Source: Streptomyces sp. Ru72 | Lineage (GTDB): Bacteria; Actinomycetota; Actinomycetes; Streptomycetales; Streptomycetaceae | DNA length: 64,000 nucleotides | Assembly (NCBI RefSeq): GCF_002920635.1 | Contig: NZ_PQSR01000019.1 | Coordinates: 1-64,000, forward strand | Direction of reading: 5' to 3' | Shown here: positions 57,039 to 64,000 of the stretch, piece by piece | How the letters are laid out: each line of letters starts with the position of its first letter | Position numbering within the stretch: position 1 is the first letter of the stretch | Notes under the pieces: generated by a model | Database searches by the model: none | The model's input: only the letters and a program-made list of their open reading frames with translations | Told to the model about the DNA's origin: nothing | Translations under genes and position numbers: made by a program

Positions 57039-58160
57039 CTACTTCACCACGTGTTCCACCGGCTGCGGTTCCGGCCGGCCCAGCCCCGCCGTCCACTTCT
57101 CCTCGATGCGGCCCACCTTCCACACCACCAGTGCGAGCACCCACGTGGCGAAGAAGAGGCCGACGATCACGAAGCCCAGGGTGTTGAGGTCGACGCCGGC
57201 GATCCAGTCCCAGAAGGCCCCGTGCAGGCCGAGCTTCTCGGCGAGCAGGCCGAGCAGTTCCGTCGTGCCGATGATCAGCGCCACGGCCACGGACAGGCCC
57301 GTGATGGTGAGGTTGTAGTAGACCTTGCGGACCGGCTTGGAGAACGCCCACCCGTACGCGAAGTTCATGAACGACCCGTCGATCGTGTCGAGCAGCGACA
57401 TGCCGGCCGCGAACAGGACGGGCAGGCACAGAATCGCGTACCAGGGCAGCCCGGAGGCCGCGCCCGAGCCGGCCAGGACGAGGAGGGCGATCTCCGTCGC
57501 GGTGTCGAAGCCGAGGCCGAAGAGCAGGCCCAGCGGGTACATCTGCCACGGCTTGGTGATCGACTTCATCACGCGGCCGAGGATCCGGTTCATGAAGCCG
57601 CGGTTGTTCAGCTGCTCCTCCAGCGCCGCCTCGTCGAACTCGCCCGACCGCATCTGCCGGAACACCTTCCAGATTCCGGCCAGGATGACGAGGTTGATCG
57701 CGGCGATGACGTAGAGGAACGCGCCGGAGACCGTCGTACCGATGAGGCCGGTCACGTCGTGCAGCTCGGAGTTGTCGTCGCGGACCGGTCCGGCCAGCGT
57801 CCTGACGCCGAGCGAGAGCAGCAGCGCCAGTCCGAAGACGACGCTGGAGTGGCCGAGCGAGAACCAGAAGCCGACCGACAGCGGCCGCTGCCCCTCGCTC
57901 ATCAGCTTGCGGGTGGTGTTGTCGATCGCGGCGATGTGGTCCGCGTCGAACGCGTGCCGCATGCCGAGCGTGTACGCGGTCACGCCGATGCCGATGCCGA
58001 ACGACTTCTCGCCGATGGTGTAGTGCTCGGGCGCGACGATCCCGACGAGGGTGAACCACCCGATGACGTGCAGAGCCAGGACGAACGCGGCCATGCCGCC
58101 GAGCCGGCCCCACTCCTGCCGCGTGACGGACAGGCGCGTCCGGGAGGAGGACGGAGGCAT
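57039..58160 (-). CDS. nickel/cobalt transporter (NiCoT family)
   Basis: A 373-residue permease with eight or so membrane segments. The signature of the family is present: RHAFDADHIAAIDNTTRKLM in the second segment and FGLGFDTATEIALLVL in the fifth, with LPVLFAAGMSLLDTIDG after it. NiCoT proteins import Ni2+ or Co2+ at high affinity. The His and Asp of HAFDADH form the metal path. It stands alone behind an imperfect inverted repeat (58199-58231) that looks like a metal-regulator site. Nickel for urease or hydrogenase, or cobalt for B12, are possible uses. Confidence 0.93.
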   Translation of the reverse strand: MPPSSSRTRLSVTRQEWGRLGGMAAFVLALHVIGWFTLVGIVAPEHYTIGEKSFGIGIGVTAYTLGMRHAFDADHIAAIDNTTRKLMSEGQRPLSVGFWFSLGHSSVVFGLALLLSLGVRTLAGPVRDDNSELHDVTGLIGTTVSGAFLYVIAAINLVILAGIWKVFRQMRSGEFDEAALEEQLNNRGFMNRILGRVMKSITKPWQMYPLGLLFGLGFDTATEIALLVLAGSGAASGLPWYAILCLPVLFAAGMSLLDTIDGSFMNFAYGWAFSKPVRKVYYNLTITGLSVAVALIIGTTELLGLLAEKLGLHGAFWDWIAGVDLNTLGFVIVGLFFATWVLALVVWKVGRIEEKWTAGLGRPEPQPVEHVVK

Positions 58161-58198
58161 GGAGCGGGGCCTTTCTTCTCTGGGTGCTGCGCCCCCCA

Positions 58199-58231
58199 CT
58201 TTCATGCAGGTCAGTTCTACTTGCAAGAAAG
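58199..58231. promoter_or_regulatory. inverted repeat before the Ni/Co transporter
   Basis: CTTTCATGCAGG (58199-58210) and CTTGCAAGAAAG (58220-58231) pair at 10 of 12 positions around a nine-base centre. The TTGCAA in one arm recalls the half-site of the nickel repressor Nur. It lies about 40-70 bases before the start. Confidence 0.5.
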
Positions 58232-58262
58232 TCGCAGTAAAGCCTCCGAGGGCGTGCGGCAC

Positions 58263-58541
58263 CTACCCCATCCGCTCCACGGCCTCCTTCGCCTCCTTCA
58301 GGCCGGCCCCGGTGATCTCGCGGTACACCTTGACGGCCTGGATCCTCCTGCCGTCCCGCAGCAGGGCGGCGACCCGCTCCAGGTCCGGGTCGGCCTGGTG
58401 GAGCCCCAGATGGTCGAGGACCAGGTCGAGTTTCCGCTCGACCCGGGCCATCCGGCGGTCGGTGCGCTTGATCCTCGCCTCGACCCCCGCGAAACCGGCC
58501 ATGAGCAGGGCGAGCACCGCCAATAAGCTCGGCATGTCCAT
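58263..58541 (-). CDS. small L7/L12 C-terminal-domain-like protein with a TTA codon
   Basis: A 92-residue protein. A hydrophobic N-terminus (LLAVLALLMAGFAGVEA, 6-22) leads to a basic helix (RIKRTDRRMARVERKLDLVL). The C-terminal half resembles the L7/L12 C-terminal domain: VAALLRDGRRIQAVKVYREI followed by TGAGLKEAKEAVERMG. The codon for Leu6 (58524-58526) is TTA, the rare codon read only by bldA tRNA in Streptomyces, so translation should await development. It is not the ribosomal stalk protein itself (no dimer domain). Its role is unknown. Met3 is an alternative start. Confidence 0.75.
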   Translation of the reverse strand: MDMPSLLAVLALLMAGFAGVEARIKRTDRRMARVERKLDLVLDHLGLHQADPDLERVAALLRDGRRIQAVKVYREITGAGLKEAKEAVERMG

Positions 58542-58691
58542 GCTCGGGATCCTAGGAGCGGGCCTCCGCGGGAGTGCGGCCGGACGCGCGGGGCGGCGCC
58601 GGTGCGGTTGATCACACCGCACCCGGTACCCGGCACCCCGAACGGTCCCCCACCGCTGGCCCGCCGTCCGCCCCGGCCCCAGGCTGGCCGC

Positions 58692-60536
58692 ATGGACGCC
58701 CCGCCCCGTGACGGCCTGCCGCCCTTCGAGGACCGGAGAGACCTCGAGAACGCCGACCGCGGTTTCGTCGCCGCCCTGGAGCCGGGCGTGGTGACCGACC
58801 GCGACGGGCGGGTGGTGTGGGACGGGGACGCGTACCGGTTCCTGGACGGGGACTGCCCGGGCACCGCGCATCCGAGCCTGTGGCGGCAGTCGCAGCTGTG
58901 CGCGCGGCAGGGGCTGTACGAGGTGTGCGAGGGCGTCTACCAGGTGCGCGGCCTGGACCTGGCGAACATGACGCTCGTCGAGGGCCGTGAGGGAGTCGTC
59001 GTCGTCGACCCGCTCATCTCCGCGGAGTGCGCGGCGGCCGCCCTCGCCCTGTACCGGCGGCATCGCGGTGAGCGGCCGGTGACCGCGCTGATCTACACCC
59101 ACTCCCACGTCGACCACTTCGGGGGCGCCCGCGGGGTGCTGCCGCGCGAGGCGGAGGCGGGCGTGCCGGTGCTCGCGCCGGCCGGGTTCCTCCAGCACGC
59201 GGTCAGCGAGAACGTGTACGCGGGGCCCGCGATGTCCCGCCGCGCCGGGTTCATGTACGGCGAACGGCTGGCGAAGGCGCCCGACGGGCAGATCGGCACC
59301 GGCCTCGGCCTGACCATGTCCACCGGCACGGTCACCCTCGTCCCGCCGACCGTCGACATCACCCGCACCGGGCAGACGGAGACCGTCGACGGCGTGCGCA
59401 TCCTGTTCCAGCTGACGCCGGGCACCGAGGCGCCGGCCGAGATGAACTTCCTCCTCACCGAGCAGCGCGCCCTGTGCCTGGCGGAGAACGTCACCCACAC
59501 CCTGCACAACATCCTGACCCTGCGCGGCGCCGTCGTCCGGGACGCCCGCCTCTGGTCCCGCTACCTCGACGAGGCCATCGACTTCTTCGGCGAGGGCTAC
59601 GACGTGGCCTTCGCCTCCCACCACTGGCCGACCTGGGGGCACGAGAGCGTCGTACGCCTGCTGGCGGAGCAGCGCGACCTGTACGCCTACCTGCACGACC
59701 AGACGCTGCGGCTGCTCAACAGCGGTCTGACCGGCCCGGAGATCGCGGAGGAGCTGCGGCTGCCGCCCGTGCTGGAGGGCGCCTGGCACGCCCGCGGCTA
59801 CTACGGGTCCCTCAGCCACAACGTCAAGGCCGTCTACCAGCGCTACCTGGGCTGGTACGACGGCAACCCCGCCCACCTGTGGGAGCACCCCCCGGCCGCC
59901 CTCGCGCGGCGCTACGTGGAGGTGGCGGGCGGTCCCGAGGCGACGCTCGCGGCGGCCCGGCGGTACGTGGATGCCGGTGACCTGCGCTTCGCCGCGACCC
60001 TGCTGAACCACCTGGTCTTCGCCGATCCGGGCGACGAGGTGGCGAAGCAGACCCTGGCAGGCGTCTACGAACGCCTCGGGTACGGCGCCGAGAACGGACC
60101 CTGGCGGAACATCTACCTGACCGGCGCCCTGGAACTGCGCGAGGGGGCGAGCGCCCCCGCCGTCATCTCGGACACGCCCGAGCTGACCTCTGAACTGACC
60201 GTGAGCATGCTCCTCGACGCCCTCGCGGTGCGCATCGACGGTCCGCGCGCGGCCCAGGAGCCACGCCTGATCATCGACCTGGTGGTCATCGACGAGGAAC
60301 GCCGCCACCGGATCAACCTGGAGCACGGCGCGCTCACCCACCGCAGTATGCCGCTGCACCGCACCCCGAGGCCGCACGCGGGCCTGACGCTCACCCTGAC
60401 CCGTCCCGAACTGCTCGGCCTGCTCGCGGGCCACGGCCTCGCCGGCATCGGGACCGAAGGCGACCGGGGCCTGCTCAAGCGCCTGTTCTCCTACGTCACC
60501 CGGCCGGACCGGGGGTTCCCGATCGTCACCCCGTAG
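58692..60536 (+). CDS. alkyl sulfatase-type metallo-beta-lactamase-fold hydrolase
   Basis: A 614-residue protein of the SdsA1/YjcS type. The MBL metal motif is THSHVDHFGG near residue 136, with later ligands around LAENVTHTLHNILTLRG and ASHHWPTWGH. The middle helical dimerisation region follows (AWHARGYYGSLSHNVKAVYQ). The C-terminal SCP2-like domain, which binds the alkyl chain, starts near 500 (NIYLTGALELREG, SMLLDALAVRIDG). No signal peptide is seen, unlike some homologues. It should hydrolyse alkyl sulfate esters with two zinc ions. Confidence 0.88.
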   Translation: MDAPPRDGLPPFEDRRDLENADRGFVAALEPGVVTDRDGRVVWDGDAYRFLDGDCPGTAHPSLWRQSQLCARQGLYEVCEGVYQVRGLDLANMTLVEGREGVVVVDPLISAECAAAALALYRRHRGERPVTALIYTHSHVDHFGGARGVLPREAEAGVPVLAPAGFLQHAVSENVYAGPAMSRRAGFMYGERLAKAPDGQIGTGLGLTMSTGTVTLVPPTVDITRTGQTETVDGVRILFQLTPGTEAPAEMNFLLTEQRALCLAENVTHTLHNILTLRGAVVRDARLWSRYLDEAIDFFGEGYDVAFASHHWPTWGHESVVRLLAEQRDLYAYLHDQTLRLLNSGLTGPEIAEELRLPPVLEGAWHARGYYGSLSHNVKAVYQRYLGWYDGNPAHLWEHPPAALARRYVEVAGGPEATLAAARRYVDAGDLRFAATLLNHLVFADPGDEVAKQTLAGVYERLGYGAENGPWRNIYLTGALELREGASAPAVISDTPELTSELTVSMLLDALAVRIDGPRAAQEPRLIIDLVVIDEERRHRINLEHGALTHRSMPLHRTPRPHAGLTLTLTRPELLGLLAGHGLAGIGTEGDRGLLKRLFSYVTRPDRGFPIVTP

Positions 60537-60552
60537 GGAGGGCCCGGGGCTG

Positions 60553-61908
60553 TCACAGCGGCGGCTGGGCGGGGGCCGGACCCAGGGTCGTGGTACCGGG
60601 TGCGGTGCGGTGGCCGAGGCCGGTGCGGTAGGCGTCCAGGGCGGCCTCCACCCGGCCGGTGCGGCGCAGCAGATCGCCGAGCAGCCGGCACAGGTCCGCG
60701 AGGTCGCCCGCGGCGCCCGCCCGTTCCAGCAGGCTGAGGGCGCGCACATAGTGCTCCTCGGCGGCCTCCGTGTCGTGCCCGTCCTCGGCGATGATGCCGA
60801 GGAGACGGTGCGCGGCGGCGGAGTGCACCGCGCCGCGCTCGGGTCCGATGTCACCGAGGACGTCGTGCAGCAGCCGAGCGGCCTCCGCGGACCTGCCGCG
60901 CCGGTGCAGGACGTCCGCCAGTTCGACCGCGACCTGGCTGCTGTAGAGGGCGGCCCGCTTCTCCGACAGCATGGTGAGGGCTTCGCGCAACTCCCGCTCG
61001 GCACGCTCCAGTTCGCCGTTCTGCGCGTACAGGTAGCCCCGCATCCAGTGGCAGTTGGCCAGCTCGGTGCGGATCTGCAGCTGCCGGTACAGCTCGGCGG
61101 CCTTGGCGAGGTTGGAGTCCGCCTCGGCCAGGCGCCCCTCGGCGAGCAGGGTGCGCGCGACGGAACGGTGCATACGGGCCACCAGGGCCGGGTCCTGGAC
61201 CTGGGGCGCGAGCGCGAGGGCGAACTCGGCCGCCTGGGCCGCCCTCACGTGCGCTCCCATGTCCATGTACGGGCCGATGGCGCTCGCGTAGAGCAGCAGC
61301 AGGGCGTCCGGATCGTGCAGACCCGAGCGGTTCAATTCGTCGAGGGTGGTCTCCAGCAGGTAGCAGGCGTAGCGGAGTTCACCGGCGAGGTAGTGCGAGA
61401 CGGCACGGCCGCGCAGTGCCGGGACGCGGGCCGGCAGCGGTGCGTCGTGCAGGCACTTCTCGGCCCGCTCGAAGTACTGCCGCCCCGCCACCAGATCGCC
61501 CAGCTCCATCGCGCACTCGCCGAGGCCCAGCAGCGCGGCGGCCCGCTCGGCGGTGAGCCCGTACTCCTCGGCCTCGGCCAGCAGAGCGGCGTACTGCTCG
61601 GCGGCCACCTCGGCCTCACCGGTGGCCAGAGTGCGCTGGGCGTCGGTGAGCCTGAGCCGCACCCCGGTGGCGAGGTGGGCCGGACGGCCGGTGGCGAGCT
61701 CGTCGAACGCCACACCGAGCCGCTCGGCGAGGTGCCTGAGCGCCTCGTCGGAGGGGCGGACCCGGCCGGCCTCCAGGGTGGAGACGTACGCCGGGGTGTA
61801 GGCGGGCTCTGCCAACTGCCGCTGGGTCAGTCCGCGTTCCCGCCGCAGCCGCTGCACCCTGCGCCCGATGGTCTCCGGGTCGTCCCGCTTCACCATGCGA
61901 TTCATCAT
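60553..61908 (-). CDS. XRE-type HTH regulator with TPR repeats
   Basis: A 451-residue protein. The XRE helix-turn-helix is at residues about 10-70 (TIGRRVQRLRRERGLTQRQL, YTPAYVSTLEAGRVRPSDEA). The rest is about nine TPR-like helical repeats (LAEAEEYGLTAERAAALLGL, EKCLHDAPLPARVPALRGRA, ELREALTMLSEKRAALYSSQ). This architecture is common in Streptomyces regulators that sense a peptide or protein partner. It lies end to end with the sulfatase gene. A perfect 16-bp palindrome stands 121 bases upstream of its start. ATG 61896 is an alternative start. Confidence 0.85.
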   Translation of the reverse strand: MMNRMVKRDDPETIGRRVQRLRRERGLTQRQLAEPAYTPAYVSTLEAGRVRPSDEALRHLAERLGVAFDELATGRPAHLATGVRLRLTDAQRTLATGEAEVAAEQYAALLAEAEEYGLTAERAAALLGLGECAMELGDLVAGRQYFERAEKCLHDAPLPARVPALRGRAVSHYLAGELRYACYLLETTLDELNRSGLHDPDALLLLYASAIGPYMDMGAHVRAAQAAEFALALAPQVQDPALVARMHRSVARTLLAEGRLAEADSNLAKAAELYRQLQIRTELANCHWMRGYLYAQNGELERAERELREALTMLSEKRAALYSSQVAVELADVLHRRGRSAEAARLLHDVLGDIGPERGAVHSAAAHRLLGIIAEDGHDTEAAEEHYVRALSLLERAGAAGDLADLCRLLGDLLRRTGRVEAALDAYRTGLGHRTAPGTTTLGPAPAQPPL

Positions 61909-62028
61909 GCCAGTAAGCCCACTTACCGACGAGTGTTCTCTGACGATTGGTCAATCGCCTGTCGGCACATGCCAACTGTCTTGAGGCTCTTCCCCGGCAC
62001 CCGCCCCAGCCCCTAGCTTGGAAGACGC

Positions 62029-62044
62029 ATTAAGCATGCTTAAT
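62029..62044. promoter_or_regulatory. perfect 16-bp palindrome in the divergent promoter region
   Basis: ATTAAGCATGCTTAAT is self-complementary and AT-rich against a GC-rich background. It lies between the XRE-TPR regulator (minus) and the secreted peptide/amidohydrolase genes (plus), 30 bases before the first plus-strand start. It is a strong operator candidate. Confidence 0.7.
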
Positions 62045-62073
62045 CCGCGGCTGTCATTGCGAGGTCGGTTGCC

Positions 62074-62271
62074 GTGCCCCCACGCCCTTCCGTGCGCCAC
62101 GGACGCATATCGGCGCGTCACGTCAGAGGATTCGGCGCGGCCGTCGTCGCCGTGGCCGCCCTGGTCACCGCCGCCAACGCGGGCCCGGCCCGGGCCGCGG
62201 AACCCCGGCCCGCCCAGACGGCCCACCGTGGGCACACTCCCCCCAGAGGCTCCCCGGGCCCCCTACGCTGA
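62074..62271 (+). CDS. small exported peptide, unidentified
   Basis: A 65-residue frame starting with GTG 62074 after GAGG. It has a basic N-terminus, a hydrophobic stretch (FGAAVVAVAALVTAANAG), a signal-peptidase-like PARAA and a short Pro/His/Arg tail. It ends four bases before the amidohydrolase start. It may be a genuine secreted peptide or the stump of a lost exported enzyme. The hydrophobic signal is clear; the rest is not informative. Confidence 0.5.
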   Translation: MPPRPSVRHGRISARHVRGFGAAVVAVAALVTAANAGPARAAEPRPAQTAHRGHTPPRGSPGPLR

Positions 62272-62275
62272 CCTC

Positions 62276-63532
62276 GTGACCTCCCCCGCCGCACGCACCG
62301 CGCTGGACCTCACCGCCGACGTGCCGCTCGCCGACCTGGCGGACTGCTATCGGGACCTGCACCGCCACCCCGAGCTGTCCCAGCGCGAGCACCGAACCGC
62401 CGGAAAGCTCGCCGAGCGGCTGCGCGCGGCCGGGTACGCGACCGCCGAGGGCATCGGCGGCACCGGCGTCGTCGGCGTCCTGCGCAACGGCGACGGTCCC
62501 ACCGTCCTGCTGCGCGCCGACATGGACGCACTGCCGGTCGCCGAGGAGACGGGACTGCCCTACGCCTCCGAGGTCCCCGGGGTGATGCACGCCTGCGGGC
62601 ACGATCTGCACGTCACCTGGCTCGCGGGGGCGGCCCGCGCGCTGGCCGCAGGGCGGGAGACCTGGTCCGGGACGCTGGTCGTGGTGGGCCAGCCGGCCGA
62701 GGAGTCCGGCGAGGGCGCGCGGGCGATGGTCGCGGACGGGCTGTACGAGCGCTTCCCGCGCCCCGACGTGCTGCTCGCCCAGCACGCGGCCCCCGGGCCG
62801 GCCGGGCTCTACGCGCACTCGCCGGGCCTGATCCTGTCCGCCTCCACGGACGTGGACATCGTCGTGCACGGCCGCGGCGGCCACGGCTCGCGCCCCGAGG
62901 CGACCGTCGACCCCGTGGTCACGGCCGCCTACCTGGTGACCCGGCTGCAGACCGTCGTCAGCCGCGAGATCGCCCCGCGCGAGTCCGCCGTACTGACGGT
63001 GGGCCGGATCGAGGCGGGCACCCGGCCCAACGTCATCCCCTCCCAGGCGCACATCGCCCTGAACCTGCGCACCCGGTCCGCCGGGGTCCGGGACCGCATG
63101 ATCGCCGCGATCCGGCGCATCGCGGCGGGCGAGTGCCTGGCCGCGGGCTGCCCGCGCGAGCCGGAGGTGACCGTGGGCGCGGACTTCCCCGTGACGGTCA
63201 ACGACCCCACCACGGACCACCGCGTCACCGAGGTGCACAGGGAGGTGTTCGGCCCGGAGAGGGTCTTCGACCCCGGACCGGCGATGGGCAGCGAGGACTT
63301 CCCGCACCTGGCGCCGGACGGGGTGCCGTACGCGTACTGGTTCGTCACCACCACCCCCGCCGACGTCTGGGAGGCGGCCCCCGGCACGGACCTCATGGAG
63401 AAGTTCGCGGCGGTCCCCAGCAACCACAGCCCCCACTTCGCACCCGACCTGTCCACCCTCGTCCCCGGGGTGCGGACGCTGGTGTCGGGGGCGCTGGCCC
63501 ATGTGCCGGTAACACGGTCTGGAGCCGGCTGA
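62276..63532 (+). CDS. M20-family metal amidohydrolase
   Basis: A 418-residue M20D-type amidohydrolase (hippurate/IAA-amino acid hydrolase style). The metal site is visible: HRHPELSQREHRTA, LLRADMDALPVAEETGLPYA, VMHACGHDLHVTWL (Cys and His ligands near 104-109), GQPAEESGEGARAM (Glu ligand) and the late NHSPHFAPD. The dimerisation domain lies between. It cleaves an N-acyl amino acid or a similar amide in the cytosol. The start GTG 62276 was chosen since the fold begins there; the in-frame extension upstream overlaps the small peptide gene and is not conserved-looking. Confidence 0.88.
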   Translation: MTSPAARTALDLTADVPLADLADCYRDLHRHPELSQREHRTAGKLAERLRAAGYATAEGIGGTGVVGVLRNGDGPTVLLRADMDALPVAEETGLPYASEVPGVMHACGHDLHVTWLAGAARALAAGRETWSGTLVVVGQPAEESGEGARAMVADGLYERFPRPDVLLAQHAAPGPAGLYAHSPGLILSASTDVDIVVHGRGGHGSRPEATVDPVVTAAYLVTRLQTVVSREIAPRESAVLTVGRIEAGTRPNVIPSQAHIALNLRTRSAGVRDRMIAAIRRIAAGECLAAGCPREPEVTVGADFPVTVNDPTTDHRVTEVHREVFGPERVFDPGPAMGSEDFPHLAPDGVPYAYWFVTTTPADVWEAAPGTDLMEKFAAVPSNHSPHFAPDLSTLVPGVRTLVSGALAHVPVTRSGAG

Positions 63533-63576
63533 CGGCCCGACACTCCTGCCGGGTCGCGTACACGCTGAACCAGGCC

Positions 63577-63594
63577 CGGCCCTCGGGAGGGCCG
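63577..63594. terminator. short stem-loop between convergent genes
   Basis: CGGCCCT and AGGGCCG pair around a CGGG loop between the amidohydrolase and the last gene. Confidence 0.5.
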
Positions 63595-63601
63595 TCGGTC
63601 G

Positions 63602-64000
63602 CTACCCCGGCACGCGCTGCGACTGCCTGAGTTCCTCGAGGTGCTGACGGACGTGGCGGAGCGCTCCCTCGCGGCGCCCCGGTACCCGTTCGCGCAACTG
63701 AGCCAGGACGGGCCCCAGTTCGCGGGCGCGGGCGGCGTCGGTCATGCGGCCCCACTGGTGGTGGGCGCGGTCGACGGCCGCCTCCACCGCAGGGTCCTCG
63801 GGGGACTGGCCGGCCGCGAGGCGGGCGCCCGCGACCGTCAGCCAGGTCTCGCAGCTGCGGCCCGCGTCGCCCGCGAGCATCGCGAGGTCGGCGCGGACCT
63901 CCATCCAGTGCAGCACCTCCTGCGAGCCGGGCCCGTGCTGCCGCAGCGCGGCCTGTTCCCACTGCGCGGCGAGCGCGGCGGCCTCCGCGTGCCGGCCGCC
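63602..64000 (-). CDS. C-terminal part of a helical-repeat protein (partial)
   Basis: The minus-strand frame is open from the window edge to the stop at 63602, giving the last 132 residues. They are helical and Ala/Arg/Glu-rich, with WLTVAGARLAAGQSPEDPAV, AVDRAHHQWGRMTDAARARE and LGPVLAQLRERVPG. It resembles the TPR-like tail of a larger Streptomyces protein. The function cannot be assigned without the rest. Confidence 0.6.
   Translation of the reverse strand, partial: GGRHAEAAALAAQWEQAALRQHGPGSQEVLHWMEVRADLAMLAGDAGRSCETWLTVAGARLAAGQSPEDPAVEAAVDRAHHQWGRMTDAARARELGPVLAQLRERVPGRREGALRHVRQHLEELRQSQRVPG

Overview
The window is high-GC DNA with the codon habits, gene families and gene order of a Streptomyces chromosome. 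It carries about 65 recognisable genes plus several gene scars. Family names come from reading translated sequence; no database search was run.

Layout. 0-4 kb: end of an unknown gene, a thioredoxin-reductase-like flavoenzyme with a CPYCH motif, and an ion-transport operon (CBS protein, decayed Na+/H+ antiporter, ArsB/NhaD-type permease). 4.2-11.8 kb: a three-gene membrane module (YqiJ-like protein, flotillin, giant AAA ATPase of the DUF3686 type). 12-14.4 kb: PucR-type regulator, Rv1733c-like membrane protein, TerD protein. 14.7-23.2 kb: a zinc-limitation island with three Zur-like boxes. It holds a P-loop ATPase with a small partner (SCO5388/SCO5389-like), ZnuA, ZnuC and two ZnuB proteins, Zur, cysteine-poor ribosomal proteins S18, L31, L33, L28 and S14, and a COG0523 protein without a normal P-loop. 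23.3-25.3 kb: a tRNA-Gly 3' fragment that may be an attachment-site scar, then CbtAB cobalt-uptake genes behind a cobalamin riboswitch and a divergent degenerate histidine phosphatase.

25.3-35 kb is accessory in character: secreted FG-GAP and beta-propeller proteins, a PAP2-type enzyme, a MOSC protein, a duplicated small membrane protein, and truncated genes with a small inverted-repeat element. 35-40 kb: an ECF41 sigma factor with an NDH-2-like flavoenzyme, and a DeoR-DUF4406-NUDIX operon. 40-47.5 kb: a wall-anchored glycoside hydrolase, SDR and aldo/keto reductases beside a TetR regulator, a LysR regulator, and a sortase-substrate gene overlapping a class F-like sortase gene. 47.6-52.7 kb: an ECF-like sigma factor with a membrane partner, a zinc-ribbon membrane protein, a Ser/Thr kinase, a DUF6445 protein and a secreted HNH-like protein. 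52.9-58.5 kb: a two-gene permease system with a His-rich subunit, a DUF4142 protein, a LAETG surface protein, a Ni/Co transporter and a small L7/L12-like protein with a TTA codon. 58.7-64 kb: an alkyl-sulfatase-type hydrolase, an HTH-TPR regulator, an M20 amidohydrolase and a partial gene.

The recurring theme is metal supply: Zur-controlled zinc uptake and sparing, B12-controlled cobalt uptake, a Ni/Co permease and a His-rich permease system. The best candidate for an undescribed function is the ATPase/partner pair at 14.8-16.2 kb, which sits behind a Zur-like operator at the edge of the zinc island.
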